Shown here: piece after piece, positions 51,151 through 60,291 of the stretch
Position numbering within the stretch: position 1 is the stretch's first letter
Layout: every line of letters starts with the position of its first letter
From: Halalkalibacter oceani
Lineage (GTDB): Bacteria > Bacillota > Bacilli > Bacillales > Bacillaceae_D
Assembly (NCBI RefSeq): GCF_040544555.1
Contig: NZ_JBEPKD010000001.1
Location: 372,001-436,000, forward strand
DNA length: 64,000 nucleotides
Reading direction: 5' to 3'
The notes under the pieces: model-generated
Databases searched by the model: none
What the model was told of the DNA's origin: nothing
The model's input: the letters and a program-made list of their open reading frames with translations, nothing else
Program-made: the position numbers and the translations under genes

Positions 51151-51179
51151 TTGCAATTATTAGCAGCATCTGTTAAGGT
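51151..51179 (+). promoter_or_regulatory. dapA promoter
   Basis: TTGCAA and TAAGGT are 17 nt apart; transcription would start just before the lysine riboswitch. Confidence 0.6.
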
Positions 51180-51218
51180 AGACACAAATTCATGTAAGAA
51201 CTTACTTCATACGCTGAA

Positions 51219-51394
51219 GTGAGGGTAGAGGCGCAAATGCCATAAGTAAGCTTGTCGAGGAGTATGAGCTCTGAAGAAGCAAGTCGAAAGGGGAATTTGC
51301 CGAAGTTAACGGAAGCTCATAGTCCGTTGGCTGGGACTGTATTGAATAAATACAGGACTGTCATATAGCGTTTGCTATATGGAGGGCTATCTCA
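51219..51394 (+). promoter_or_regulatory. Lysine riboswitch (L-box)
   Basis: The conserved L-box blocks occur in order: GTGAGGGTAGAGGCGC at the 5' end, AAGTCGAAAGGGGAATT, TTGCCGAAG, GTTGGCTGGGACTG and the closing GGAGGGCTATCTCAC. The ends GTGAG/CTCAC form helix P1. It controls the downstream dapA and senses lysine. Confidence 0.94.
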
Positions 51395-51444
51395 CACATT
51401 GATTTGGTCTAGCGTCGTTTATGTACTGACGTACAGCTAGCCTG

Positions 51445-51478
51445 CAACAATGAGTCGAGAGCTCGTTGTTGTTTTTTT
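51445..51478 (+). terminator. Riboswitch-controlled terminator
   Basis: CAACAATGAG pairs with CTCGTTGTTG (one G-U) and is followed by seven T, 60 nt before dapA. This is the expression platform of the L-box: lysine binding should favour termination. Confidence 0.88.
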
Positions 51479-51539
51479 GTGCCTCCCAAAGTAGCCCAAA
51501 CAACGTATGTAAACTTTTTAGAATTGAGGGTGAATAAGG

Positions 51540-52427
51540 ATGAATTTCGGACGTATTCTAACAGCAATGGTGACACCGTTTAATCAGCATGGACAAGTTG
51601 ATGTTGAAGCAACAAAGGAGCTTGTCGCCCATTTAATCTCAAATGGCTCAGACGCATTGGTCGTTGGTGGAACAACTGGTGAATCGCCAACTTTATCAAC
51701 AGAGGAAAAATGCTTATTGTTTGAAACGGTTGTAAAAGCAGCAGACGGTAAGGTTCCGGTTATTGCCGGTACAGGTTCGAATAATACACAGGCTTCCATC
51801 GAGCTGACGCAAAAAGCTGAAAAGCTCGGTGTAGATGGCATTATGCTTGTCGTTCCTTATTATAATAAGCCTTCACAGGAAGGGATCTTTGCCCATTTCA
51901 GCACGATCGCCCGGTCTACAAAGCTTCCGGTGATGTTATATAACATCCCTGGCCGCAGTGCAGTGACGATGTCGGTTGAAACAACCTTGCGTCTTGCCCA
52001 GATTCCGAACATCGTGGCGACGAAAGAAGCAAGCGCTGATTTAGAAGCAATGGCGGCGATTATTGAAGGTGCGCCAGACGGCTTCTCTCTATATAGTGGA
52101 GATGACAGCCTGACATTGCCGATTCTTTCCATCGGCGGCATTGGCGTCGTTTCAGTCGCCTCGCACATTATCGGTAACGAAATGCAGCAAATGGTCCGCA
52201 ATTTTCAGGCAGGACAGGTTCAAGCAGCTGCCCTGCAGCATCGCCAGCTTCTCCCTGTAATGAAATCGCTGTTTATGGCGCCGAACCCGACTCCGGTAAA
52301 GGCTGCCCTCGAAATGCAGGGGATTAAAGCCGGCCCTGTCCGCTTACCGCTTGTGCCGCTCTCCGCAGAACAGCAACAGCAGCTGAAAAGCGTGATCACA
52401 CCGACGATGAATTTCTTTGTAAGTTAA
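51540..52427 (+). CDS. dapA: 4-hydroxy-tetrahydrodipicolinate synthase
   Basis: DapA condenses pyruvate and aspartate semialdehyde, the first committed step to diaminopimelate and lysine. The 295-residue protein has GGTTGESPTLS, the catalytic Tyr in VMLYNIPGRSAV and the Schiff-base Lys in IVATKEASADLEA. It stands alone behind a lysine riboswitch, which shows its biosynthetic role and separates it from the DapA-family paralogue at 34842. Expected to be lysine-repressed. Confidence 0.96.
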   Translation: MNFGRILTAMVTPFNQHGQVDVEATKELVAHLISNGSDALVVGGTTGESPTLSTEEKCLLFETVVKAADGKVPVIAGTGSNNTQASIELTQKAEKLGVDGIMLVVPYYNKPSQEGIFAHFSTIARSTKLPVMLYNIPGRSAVTMSVETTLRLAQIPNIVATKEASADLEAMAAIIEGAPDGFSLYSGDDSLTLPILSIGGIGVVSVASHIIGNEMQQMVRNFQAGQVQAAALQHRQLLPVMKSLFMAPNPTPVKAALEMQGIKAGPVRLPLVPLSAEQQQQLKSVITPTMNFFVS

Positions 52428-52453
52428 ATGAAAGTGAACAGATCAAATAGCTG

Positions 52454-52498
52454 AAGGGGTGTATCAAAAGGAAACAGTCCTTTTGATACACCCCTTTT
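52454..52498. terminator. Bidirectional terminator between dapA and kduI
   Basis: AAGGGGTGTATCAAAAGG and CCTTTTGATACACCCCTT form a perfect 18-bp stem with a 7-nt loop. The kduI stop codon overlaps its right edge. Confidence 0.92.
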
Positions 52499-53327
52499 AG
52501 CGCAAATCCTTCATCTCGACAAAATCCATGTCTGTAAAGGTATAATTTTCACCAGCCATCGCCCATATAAACGTATAATTGTTCGTGCCTACACCCGAAT
52601 GAATCGACCAGGGAGGCGAAATGACTGCTTCCTCATTTTTGACGAGTAAATGCCTCGTCTCTGACGGCTCCCCCATGAAATGGAATACACGCGCATCTTC
52701 TTCCATATCAAAATAGAGATAAACCTCATTGCGCCGATCATGCACATGGGCAGGCATTGTATTCCACATATTATTCGGCTCCAAAATCGTCATCCCCATC
52801 ATCAGCTGACAGCTTTGAATGCCTTCCTCATGAATGTATTTGTAAATCGTCCGGTTATTGGACTGCGCATCTGAGCCGAGTCTTGTTGGAACGGCAGCGT
52901 CAATCGGCAGCACCTTTGTCGGATAATCCCGGTGCGCCGTTGTCGAGACAAAGTAAAGCCTCGCTGGCGCTTTATCGTCGACACTTGCAAACAGCACACT
53001 TTCCTTCCCACGGCCGATATAGAGACAATCATGCTTATTCAGAAGGTATTCCTCACCGTCGACCGTAACCTTCCCTTGACCACCAATATTAATAATGCCC
53101 ACTTCACGGCGTTCGAGAAAATAAGCAGTACGCAGAAAATCACCCGCTTCAAGCTTTAGCTTGTTCTCCACCGGGACCGCGCCGCCAATGACGGTCCGGT
53201 CATAGTGACTGTACACCATTTTCAGTTCTCCATCAGTAAACAACTTTTCGATAAGAAAGTCTTCTCTCAGACGTGCGGTTGTATATTGCTTTACATCAGT
53301 CGGGTTTGCCGCATATCGATTCTCCAT
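52497..53327 (-). CDS. kduI: 5-dehydro-4-deoxy-D-glucuronate isomerase (KduI)
   Basis: KduI isomerises 4-deoxy-L-threo-5-hexosulose uronate, the product of lyases and unsaturated uronyl hydrolases. The 276-residue cupin has the metal-binding block MPAHVHDRRNEVYLYFDM and the later His in PPWSIHSGVGTNNY. It begins MENRYAANPTDVKQYTTARL as in other KduI proteins. It is the last gene of the uronate operon, followed directly by a strong terminator. Confidence 0.95.
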   Translation of the reverse strand: MENRYAANPTDVKQYTTARLREDFLIEKLFTDGELKMVYSHYDRTVIGGAVPVENKLKLEAGDFLRTAYFLERREVGIINIGGQGKVTVDGEEYLLNKHDCLYIGRGKESVLFASVDDKAPARLYFVSTTAHRDYPTKVLPIDAAVPTRLGSDAQSNNRTIYKYIHEEGIQSCQLMMGMTILEPNNMWNTMPAHVHDRRNEVYLYFDMEEDARVFHFMGEPSETRHLLVKNEEAVISPPWSIHSGVGTNNYTFIWAMAGENYTFTDMDFVEMKDLR

Positions 53328-53363
53328 ATTCTCAATCCCTTCTCTTCTTTTTCTCTCCCTTAT

Positions 53364-54131
53364 TTACCTGCCCATCCATCCTCCGTCGACGGTAATAATC
53401 GTTCCGTTGACGTAATTCGATGCATTCGATGCTAAATAAACAATGGTCGCCTTAAAATCTTCCGGTTCTCCCCACCGGTCGGCAGGGATCCGCGCCAGTA
53501 TTTCTTGTGAGCGTTGGGGATCCGCACGCAATGCCTCTGTATTATCGGTTGCGATATAACCTGGGGCGATCGCGTTAACCTGAATTCCCTTCGCCGCCCA
53601 CTCGTTTGCCAGCGCCTTCGTTAATTGACCAATCGCCCCTTTGCTTGCCGCATACCCCGGCACATTGATCCCACCCTGAAACGTCAGCAACGAAGCGGTG
53701 AAAATGATTTTACCAGACTGTTGTGATATCATCATTTTCCCGATTTCCCGGCTTAAAATGAATGGCGCGTCCAGGTTCACATTGACAACCTCATCCCAGT
53801 ATTCATCCGAATGCTCCGCAGCCGGGTTTCTTTTGATCGTCCCTGCATTGTTGACTAGAATATCAATCGTTCCGAAATCCCTTTGCAGCTCGGCAATAAA
53901 TGTATAGAGCTGATCGCGGTCTGAAAAATCACAAGTATAGCCCTTGAACTGCCGGCCTAATGCTTTTACGCTTTGCTCCACCTCACTGTTTTCCCCAAGA
54001 GTCGCGCTAACACCGATAATATCAGCCCCTGCTTCAGCCAAAGCCTCGGCAAGCGCCTTGCCAATTCCGCGCTTGCATCCTGTGACCAGCGCCCTTTTTC
54101 CATCAAGCTTAAACATATCGAGTACAGTCAT
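53364..54131 (-). CDS. kduD: 2-dehydro-3-deoxy-D-gluconate 5-dehydrogenase (KduD)
   Basis: KduD reduces the KduI product to 2-keto-3-deoxygluconate. The 255-residue SDR shows ALVTGCKRGIGKALAEALAE, ILVNNAGTIKRNPAAEHSDE and VPGYAASKGAIGQLTKALAN with the catalytic Tyr-Lys, and ends YVNGTIITVDGGWMGR; the NAGTIKR block marks the KduD branch. AGGAGG precedes the ATG. Adjacent to kduI as in pectin-degrading bacteria. Confidence 0.94.
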   Translation of the reverse strand: MTVLDMFKLDGKRALVTGCKRGIGKALAEALAEAGADIIGVSATLGENSEVEQSVKALGRQFKGYTCDFSDRDQLYTFIAELQRDFGTIDILVNNAGTIKRNPAAEHSDEYWDEVVNVNLDAPFILSREIGKMMISQQSGKIIFTASLLTFQGGINVPGYAASKGAIGQLTKALANEWAAKGIQVNAIAPGYIATDNTEALRADPQRSQEILARIPADRWGEPEDFKATIVYLASNASNYVNGTIITVDGGWMGR

Positions 54132-54154
54132 CTCTCTTTTGACCTCCTAGCTTT

Positions 54155-55171
54155 TTATGAACAAGTGAGCAGCACTTTCATCACATTGCCGCCCCCTTCC
54201 ATTTCCTTTAGTCCCTGCTCGAGATTTTCCAATGGGTAAACATTTGTTATCACCTGATCAAGCGGCAGCTCGCCTGACGCGGCAAGGGCAATCGCCTGGT
54301 CAAAGTCCTCCGGTTCATATACACGGGCCCCGAACATCTTCAGTTCCTTCCAAAAAAATTGAAACAGGTCAACCTGCGACGCTTGCCCAAAAATTCCAAC
54401 GATGACAATTCTTCCTCTCGTTCGTAACAGCTTTGTCATCATTTGCGCTCCTGTTTGTGAAGAGGTTACTTCAAAGACAACGTCCGCTCCCGCTCCATTC
54501 GTTTCTGCATAAACGATTTTTTCTAGATCCTCGTTTTTAGAATCAACGACTTCAAAGCCCAACTGCTGAAGAAGGTTGATCCGATAAGGATTGATTTCAA
54601 CAATTTTTACCGTTGCGCCCTTCTGCCTTGCGACCATCGCAATTAAGGCACCTATTGGTCCGCCACCAATAACGACAACATATTCGCCTGCTTCGATTTG
54701 TCCGGTTCTGACATCATGGCAGGCAACCGCCAACGGTTCGATTAAAGCGCCATGCTTTAATGACACACTCTCCGGCAGCTTATGAATCGTATAAGCAGGG
54801 ACATTCCAATACGTTTGAAAGGCTCCTTGTGTCTCGATTCCTAAAAAGGCAAGATGATGACATATATGCGAGTGGCCCGCTTCACAAGCCGGACAGTGAC
54901 CGCAAGGCGACAAAGGCCGGACGGTTACCCGGTTGCCGACGGCGACATTCTCTACACCATTACCGACCGCCTCAACAATACCGGACATTTCATGACCTAA
55001 AATTTGCGGAAAGGTAACGCGATGGTCCATCACGCCATGATAAATATGAAGGTCCGTCCCGCAAATTCCACAATGAGAAACTTTAATCTGCACCTCGCCT
55101 TCCCCCGGTTGAACCGGCCGCGATTCCCCTACTGTAATTTTTTTATCTCCCTCATAGAAAACAGCCTTCAT
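54155..55171 (-). CDS. Zinc-dependent alcohol dehydrogenase family protein
   Basis: A 338-residue medium-chain dehydrogenase with the catalytic zinc site HCGICGTDLHIYHG and GHEMSGIVEAVG, the structural zinc cluster PCGHCPACEAGHSHIC, and the NAD loop VVIGGGPIGALIAMVA. It resembles sorbitol/threonine/hexonate dehydrogenases. In this operon it may oxidise a hexonate or uronate-derived alcohol. ATG 55171 follows AGAGGTGG; an upstream GTG is less likely. Confidence 0.9.
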   Translation of the reverse strand: MKAVFYEGDKKITVGESRPVQPGEGEVQIKVSHCGICGTDLHIYHGVMDHRVTFPQILGHEMSGIVEAVGNGVENVAVGNRVTVRPLSPCGHCPACEAGHSHICHHLAFLGIETQGAFQTYWNVPAYTIHKLPESVSLKHGALIEPLAVACHDVRTGQIEAGEYVVVIGGGPIGALIAMVARQKGATVKIVEINPYRINLLQQLGFEVVDSKNEDLEKIVYAETNGAGADVVFEVTSSQTGAQMMTKLLRTRGRIVIVGIFGQASQVDLFQFFWKELKMFGARVYEPEDFDQAIALAASGELPLDQVITNVYPLENLEQGLKEMEGGGNVMKVLLTCS

Positions 55172-55216
55172 CGTCTCCACCTCTTTTATAAAATTCAGCT
55201 TTTGCCATCCATTGTT

Positions 55217-56527
55217 TTATCCGTTGTGCAAACCAAGAATCCCCGGCAACCATATTGACAGCTGCGGCACATAAGTTATGAGCAGCAGCACGGCAACTGA
55301 GACAACGAAAAAAGGCAGAAGCGGTTTAATAACATCTTCAATTTTTAAATTTGCCACCTTCGCCCCGACAAAGAGAACAGGTCCGACCGGCGGGGTGATC
55401 GTTCCAATACAAAGATTAAAAACGAGCATAATGCCAAAATGAACAGGATCAATCCCAAAACTGACGGCAATCGGTAGAAAAATCGGGGTGAAAATTAAAA
55501 CGGCAGGCGTTGGATCCATAAATGTTCCAACGAGCAGCAGCACTAAGTTCATAATCAACAAAATCACGAAAATATTACTTGTCAAGCTGAGCAGACCGTC
55601 GGCGATCAGTCCTGGAATATTCGTAAAGGACATCACCCAGGACATAATGGAAGAAACGCCGACTAAAAAGATAACAATTGACGTTGTTTTCGTCGCCTCC
55701 AGTAAAATCCGCGGCAAATCCTTCACTTTTATCGTTCTATATATTAATGAAAGAAGAAGCGAGTAAACAACGGCAATCGCTGAGCCTTCCGTCGCCGTGA
55801 ACACACCGCCGATAATCCCGCCAATGACGATAACGACAAGCAGCAAGCTTGGAATCGCGTCTAACATAACAAGCAGTGCTTGGCTGAAACTGATACGATC
55901 ATTTCTTTTTAAGCGATACCGCTTTGCCAGCACGAGCGCGACGATCATACAACCAAGTCCCCAGAGAATTCCAGGTAGATAGCCGGCCATAAATAAAGCG
56001 GCAATCGAAGTTCCCCCGCTAACAAGGGAATACACAATCAGCGTATTACTCGGTGGAATAAGCATCCCGGTCGGTGCCGAGGCGATGTTAACGGCCGCGC
56101 TGAATTTGCGGTCATACCCTTCCTTTTCCTGAAGAGGCGCCATCGTGCTGCCGACGGCTGCTGAAGCTGCAACGGCTGATCCGCTAATCGACCCAAACAG
56201 CATATTGGCCAATATATTTGTATGGGCAAGCGAGCCCGGCATCCGGCCACTCAGCACTTTGGCGCAATTGACGAGCCGAATGGCTATACCGCCATTATTC
56301 ATAATGACACCAGCCAAGATAAAAAACGGAATCGCAATCAGCGTAAACGAATTTATCCCGGTAAACAGTCTTTGTGCTGACGTCAACATTCCATTCCCGA
56401 CATCCACGATGGTGAACATCGCCAGCACAGATGCTAAGCCTACACTTACGCTGATTGGCACTCCAATCACGAGCAAAACACCAACACTAATAAAAAGGAT
56501 TAATGCGGCTTGAACAGCAACATCCAT
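55217..56527 (-). CDS. TRAP transporter large permease (DctM), cluster 2
   Basis: The 436-residue protein has about twelve spans with INSFTLIAIPFFILAGVIMN, FGSISGSAVAASAAVGSTMA and PPSNTLIVYSLVSGGTSIAA. It forms the channel of the uronate TRAP importer with the DctQ and DctP genes upstream. The family core is the same as in cluster 1 but the two DctM proteins are clearly diverged. Confidence 0.93.
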   Translation of the reverse strand: MDVAVQAALILFISVGVLLVIGVPISVSVGLASVLAMFTIVDVGNGMLTSAQRLFTGINSFTLIAIPFFILAGVIMNNGGIAIRLVNCAKVLSGRMPGSLAHTNILANMLFGSISGSAVAASAAVGSTMAPLQEKEGYDRKFSAAVNIASAPTGMLIPPSNTLIVYSLVSGGTSIAALFMAGYLPGILWGLGCMIVALVLAKRYRLKRNDRISFSQALLVMLDAIPSLLLVVIVIGGIIGGVFTATEGSAIAVVYSLLLSLIYRTIKVKDLPRILLEATKTTSIVIFLVGVSSIMSWVMSFTNIPGLIADGLLSLTSNIFVILLIMNLVLLLVGTFMDPTPAVLIFTPIFLPIAVSFGIDPVHFGIMLVFNLCIGTITPPVGPVLFVGAKVANLKIEDVIKPLLPFFVVSVAVLLLITYVPQLSIWLPGILGLHNG

Positions 56528-56547
56528 CAGGATATTCTCCTTCCTAG

Positions 56548-57036
56548 CTATGCTTTCTTTGCTTGATGCAAGCCTTGTTTTAACAATTGATAAATATTGT
56601 TCAGACTATAAAAGACGATGCAAAGCCCGCTTAATGGCATGGCTGCATATAAATAGCCAACAGGAATTTGCAAGGCGGCAGCCATTTGCGTCCATGCCAA
56701 GTTAGTTGCGTTAATACCGCCTAACACCAGCGCAAATACGGCGAACGCCATGATCACAATTTCAATTATAATATCGGTTCCAAGCTGCCATTTTTGCGGA
56801 AAGGTATTTTTTATAAATTCAATCGACATATGTCCTTTCTCTCCAAACACGTATGCAGCGCCGAATAATACAAGCCAGACAAAACAGTATTTTGCCAATT
56901 CCTCAGAGATGACACTCGGATCGTTTAATACGAACCGAGTGAACACCTGCCAGGTAACCAATAGTACCAGGAAACCGAAAAGCCCAATACAGAATAATGT
57001 TAGTACTTTATCTAAGCTTTTTTTGATGAGATTCAT
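56548..57036 (-). CDS. TRAP transporter small permease (DctQ), cluster 2
   Basis: The 162-residue protein has four spans, including LFCIGLFGFLVLLVTWQVF and YCFVWLVLFGAAYVFGEKGH, followed by MSIEFIKNTFP, the usual DctQ pattern. It lies between the binding protein and large permease genes. Confidence 0.92.
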   Translation of the reverse strand: MNLIKKSLDKVLTLFCIGLFGFLVLLVTWQVFTRFVLNDPSVISEELAKYCFVWLVLFGAAYVFGEKGHMSIEFIKNTFPQKWQLGTDIIIEIVIMAFAVFALVLGGINATNLAWTQMAAALQIPVGYLYAAMPLSGLCIVFYSLNNIYQLLKQGLHQAKKA

Positions 57037-57052
57037 ATCACCACTCCATCAG

Positions 57053-58096
57053 CTATTGCAAAGCATTTTGCACTTTTTCATAAAGAGCCTGTGCTGTATC
57101 AGTCGTTAATTTTTCATCAATAACCGGCTGAACGGCGTCTTTAAAAAGCTGCGTATCCGGATAATTAAATTCTGCTCCAGCTTCCTCCGCTGCTGCGATG
57201 GCCGCTTCTACATCCTGATCCCATAAATCAAACTCAAGATCAATAGCCTTATCCAGTTCATCGAGGAAAATTTGCTGATGCTCTTCTGACATGCTATTAA
57301 AGAAGTTAGTATTGACGATCAAATAATCAGGAAACATGAGATGCTGGGTATAGGAATAATAAGGAGCAATCTCATCATGATTTAAATTGGCGAAAATCAG
57401 TTCATTGTTTTCACCGCCATCCAGTACACCGGACTGAATCGCTGTATACACTTCCCCCTGCCCCATTGGCGTACCGGTTCCGCCCATAGCTGCCATCATC
57501 TGAATATTTGTATCACTTTCAATGACTCGGATTTTCATTCCCTGCAAATCTTCAGGTGTCTCAATTGGTTTAATAGAGTTATAGACATTGCGGACTCCAC
57601 CGTGGAATCCTGCTAATACGGTAACCCCCTGATCCTCAATCGATGTATACAAATCACCGACAATATCACTGTCCTTTAAAACGGCTTTTTGATGTTCAGC
57701 TGAATCAAACACATACGGCAAATTGAACACCGCAAAATCCTCGTTGAAGTTTTCAAGCAGACTTCCGGCGACAATCGACATTTCGATCGTTCCAGACTGA
57801 GCTAGCTCGATTGTTTCGCGCTGGGCACCCAGTAATTCATTCGGCGAAATTTCAATCTGATAAGCTCCGTCCGTTAATTCATACACGCGCTCACCAAATT
57901 CCTCCATCGCTTTGAACTGAGGATGATTTTCCGGCTGGTTAAAGGCCACTTTAATCGTTTTCGCTTCCACCTGTGCCTCAGATCCGCCTTCCGCCGCTCC
58001 CCCTGCCGAAGAATCCGTATTACCACAAGCAGCCAGAAAAAAAACCACCAAGACAGCGCTTACAATTATAGAAAGCTTTAGTTCTTTAGTTTTCAT
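57053..58096 (-). CDS. TRAP transporter solute-binding lipoprotein (DctP), cluster 2
   Basis: The 347-residue lipoprotein (signal ending FFLAACGN) has KIRVIESDTNIQMM with the ligand-binding Arg, GGVRNVYNS and QSGVLDGGENNELIFANLNH. The GGENN block and Arg pattern resemble TRAP proteins that bind glucuronate or galacturonate. ATG 58096 follows AGGGGG; the longer frame to 58219 runs into the promoter. Transcribed from a consensus promoter that carries IclR operator candidates. Confidence 0.92.
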   Translation of the reverse strand: MKTKELKLSIIVSAVLVVFFLAACGNTDSSAGGAAEGGSEAQVEAKTIKVAFNQPENHPQFKAMEEFGERVYELTDGAYQIEISPNELLGAQRETIELAQSGTIEMSIVAGSLLENFNEDFAVFNLPYVFDSAEHQKAVLKDSDIVGDLYTSIEDQGVTVLAGFHGGVRNVYNSIKPIETPEDLQGMKIRVIESDTNIQMMAAMGGTGTPMGQGEVYTAIQSGVLDGGENNELIFANLNHDEIAPYYSYTQHLMFPDYLIVNTNFFNSMSEEHQQIFLDELDKAIDLEFDLWDQDVEAAIAAAEEAGAEFNYPDTQLFKDAVQPVIDEKLTTDTAQALYEKVQNALQ

Positions 58097-58200
58097 TGTT
58101 ATTCCCCCTAAAAATAAACAAATTTTCTTCAGCTTTGTAATCCTTTTCATTTTGCAAATTAAAACTGCGCAACGTAAATTCTTTAAACACCCCTTTCTTT

Positions 58201-58229
58201 GTTCCGTATCGTAATACAACGTTCCGTAT
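58201..58229 (-). promoter_or_regulatory. Two GTTCCGTAT direct repeats, candidate IclR operators
   Basis: GTTCCGTAT occurs at 58201-58209 and 58221-58229, 20 bp apart, at and just after the predicted transcription start of the TRAP/kdu operon. A third CCGTAT core in inverse orientation lies in the iclR promoter. Confidence 0.6.
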
Positions 58230-58233
58230 AATG

Positions 58234-58262
58234 ATTATAGTTAATCTTTCCTTTTTTTTCAA
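58234..58262 (-). promoter_or_regulatory. Promoter of the TRAP/kdu operon
   Basis: TTGAAA and TATAAT are exactly 17 nt apart on the minus strand. The predicted start lies near 58227, inside an operator repeat. Confidence 0.8.
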
Positions 58263-58329
58263 TAACTTTTTTAAATATTTTTATTTTGCTTTTTTTAACT
58301 GTTCTATGATGCTCTATTTGTGACAGTAG

Positions 58330-58358
58330 TTTACAATACGGTACAATTCCACTATGAT
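58330..58358 (+). promoter_or_regulatory. iclR promoter with embedded operator core
   Basis: TTTACA and TATGAT are 17 nt apart. ATACGG (58336-58341), the inverse of the CCGTAT core, follows directly on the -35, which suits autorepression. Confidence 0.7.
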
Positions 58359-58402
58359 AAAATTCAGAGATTCTCTTTTATAACACTCAAAAGGAGTTAG
58401 AC

Positions 58403-59167
58403 ATGGCAAACGTTCAATCAGTAGAACGCGCTCTTACGCTTTTAAACGTTTTATCCGAATATCCGGACGGCATTCAGGTGACTCGTCTTTCTGAGCAAGT
58501 TGGGCTGACGAAGAGTACGACGCATCGTCTTTTGACAACACTTGTTAACATGAATTTCGTCTTAAAGGATAAGGATTCAGATAAATATAAACTTGGTTAT
58601 CAAGTTGTTTATTTATCAAGGCAATTATTAAATAATTCTGACCTGATCCAAATCTCAAGGCCGTATTTAAAAAAGCTATGTGATGATGTCAATGAAGCGA
58701 TTCATCTTTGTATCGAAGATAATGAGGAAGTTTTGTACATTGATAAGATTGAAAGTACACAAACGATTCGAATGTATTCTCGTATTGGAAACCGACGTCC
58801 TTTCTACTGTACAGGTGTCGGTAAGGTTCTGCTCGCCGGCATGGAGCCGGAGCGTTATCAGCATGTATTAAAAAATATCGACTTTGAAGTCCGTACCCCG
58901 AACACGATTACAACGCCAGAGGAATTGACCAAGGAAGTAAGTAGTGTCAAGGAACAAGGCTATGCTCTGGACAATGTTGAGGTAGAAGAAGGAATCCGCT
59001 GCATCGCTGCGCCAATTTACAATGCAAAAGGCAGCATTATTGCCAGCTTCAGCATCTCCGGTCCAAGCAATCGCGTAACGCTTGAGCGGATTCAAGACGA
59101 GCTTATTGAACGAGTCCGGCAAACAACGCGCGAAATTTCCGAACAGCTCAAGCTGTGGAATATTTAG
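58403..59167 (+). CDS. IclR family transcriptional regulator (KdgR-like)
   Basis: The 254-residue protein has a winged helix (SVERALTLLNVLSEYPDGIQ, then LSEQVGLTKSTTHRLLTTLV) and a GAF-like effector domain with GYQVVYLSRQLL, YCTGVGKVLLAGM and EGIRCIAAPIYNAKGSIIAS. It is divergent from the TRAP/kdu operon and probably represses it until a keto-deoxy-uronate intermediate such as KDG is present, as KdgR does in other bacteria. AAGGAG precedes the ATG. Confidence 0.93.
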   Translation: MANVQSVERALTLLNVLSEYPDGIQVTRLSEQVGLTKSTTHRLLTTLVNMNFVLKDKDSDKYKLGYQVVYLSRQLLNNSDLIQISRPYLKKLCDDVNEAIHLCIEDNEEVLYIDKIESTQTIRMYSRIGNRRPFYCTGVGKVLLAGMEPERYQHVLKNIDFEVRTPNTITTPEELTKEVSSVKEQGYALDNVEVEEGIRCIAAPIYNAKGSIIASFSISGPSNRVTLERIQDELIERVRQTTREISEQLKLWNI

Positions 59168-59219
59168 AGTAACGATGGATCTGCTGCCTTTAAAGCACAG
59201 GATATTAACTAAATTAAAA

Positions 59220-59258
59220 AGAAATTGTCCCAAAAAGCAAGCTTTTGGGACAATTTCT
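59220..59258. terminator. Bidirectional terminator between iclR and eamA genes
   Basis: AGAAATTGTCCCAAAA and TTTTGGGACAATTTCT form a perfect 16-bp stem with a 7-nt loop and A/T tracts on both sides. Confidence 0.9.
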
Positions 59259-59261
59259 TAT

Positions 59262-60197
59262 CTATATATGCTTTACAGCCTTTTTAGCTACAGGATGATG
59301 CTTTGCCCAAGCCCGTTCAATATAACCAGTGCCAAACAGAACACCGAGCACAATAAAGACAAAGCCAAATGTTTGATACCAGTAGATTTTTTCCCCTAAA
59401 AAAATCGCCGAGCTGACCAGACCAAAGAATGGAACGAAATTATTGAAAAGCGCGGTTTGGCCTGCCCCGATTTGCTGAATCGCCGCGTTAAATAAAAAGT
59501 GCCCTAAAGCCGTGGCAACGACAGCTGACAGGAAAAACAGAACATATAGATAAAACGGCGCACCGACTAAGGCTGACGGCCCAGTTGGTTCCAACATTAA
59601 GCTTAAACCAAGCAACCCGATTGAGCCAAATAACAGCATAAACGACGTCATCTGTTTTGAATCAAGCGTAGCGGTCGCTTTTTTAATATAAATAAAGCTG
59701 ATCGCCTGCATCACCATCGCGATAAACACATACAGCTCGCCCGTTTGTACCGCCCAGTTACCGCCCCCGAGTCCCTGAATGAACATGACGCCGATAAAGG
59801 CCATCACAATGCCAAAGAAGCGCCATTTTGTTAAACGGTCTCCTAAAAAGATCACAGCGAACAAAAAGGTCGTCAACGGCAACAATGCGAGGATCAGCAC
59901 CGTATTTGAAGCATTCGTTAACGTTAACCCTTGCGATAAAAAGAAATGATGGCCGACGACGCCGAAAGCTGTTGCTAAAAGCGTCAGCTGCCATTCCTTT
60001 TTCGTCATTTTTCTCATTTGCTTACTGAAAAGGACAATGGCAATCGCCACTACACCCGCAAGCATGATACGGAAGCTCGTCATCGTTGCCGGCGGGAAGG
60101 CATCCACGAGCAGCTTCAACAAAACGATGTTCAGCCCCCAGATGATCATCACGACAAAAATGACACAGTACGTAAAAATTAATGATTTCTCTTTCAT
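59262..60197 (-). CDS. EamA/DMT family transporter
   Basis: The 311-residue protein has ten membrane spans in two EamA repeats; the first ends PLTTFLFAVIFLGDRLTKWR and the second shows VPFFGLVSSAIFLGEKIYWY. Members usually export amino acids or other metabolites. ATG 60197 has GGAG 10 nt upstream; the longer frame to 60242 is unlikely. It follows the ectoine-hydrolase-like gene behind a terminator, so it has its own promoter. Confidence 0.9.
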   Translation of the reverse strand: MKEKSLIFTYCVIFVVMIIWGLNIVLLKLLVDAFPPATMTSFRIMLAGVVAIAIVLFSKQMRKMTKKEWQLTLLATAFGVVGHHFFLSQGLTLTNASNTVLILALLPLTTFLFAVIFLGDRLTKWRFFGIVMAFIGVMFIQGLGGGNWAVQTGELYVFIAMVMQAISFIYIKKATATLDSKQMTSFMLLFGSIGLLGLSLMLEPTGPSALVGAPFYLYVLFFLSAVVATALGHFLFNAAIQQIGAGQTALFNNFVPFFGLVSSAIFLGEKIYWYQTFGFVFIVLGVLFGTGYIERAWAKHHPVAKKAVKHI

Positions 60198-60291
60198 TTT
60201 CTCCACTCCAGTTTTTCTCTCTCCCTTTTGTCTACCTCCCATCTTACCACTGTCAAATCGCCTTCGCTACGACTTTTTTTCCAAAATTTGT

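Noticed and set aside
51037..51222. A 61-codon frame upstream of the lysine riboswitch
   Set aside because: It covers the dapA promoter, lacks a ribosome binding site and has no recognisable features.
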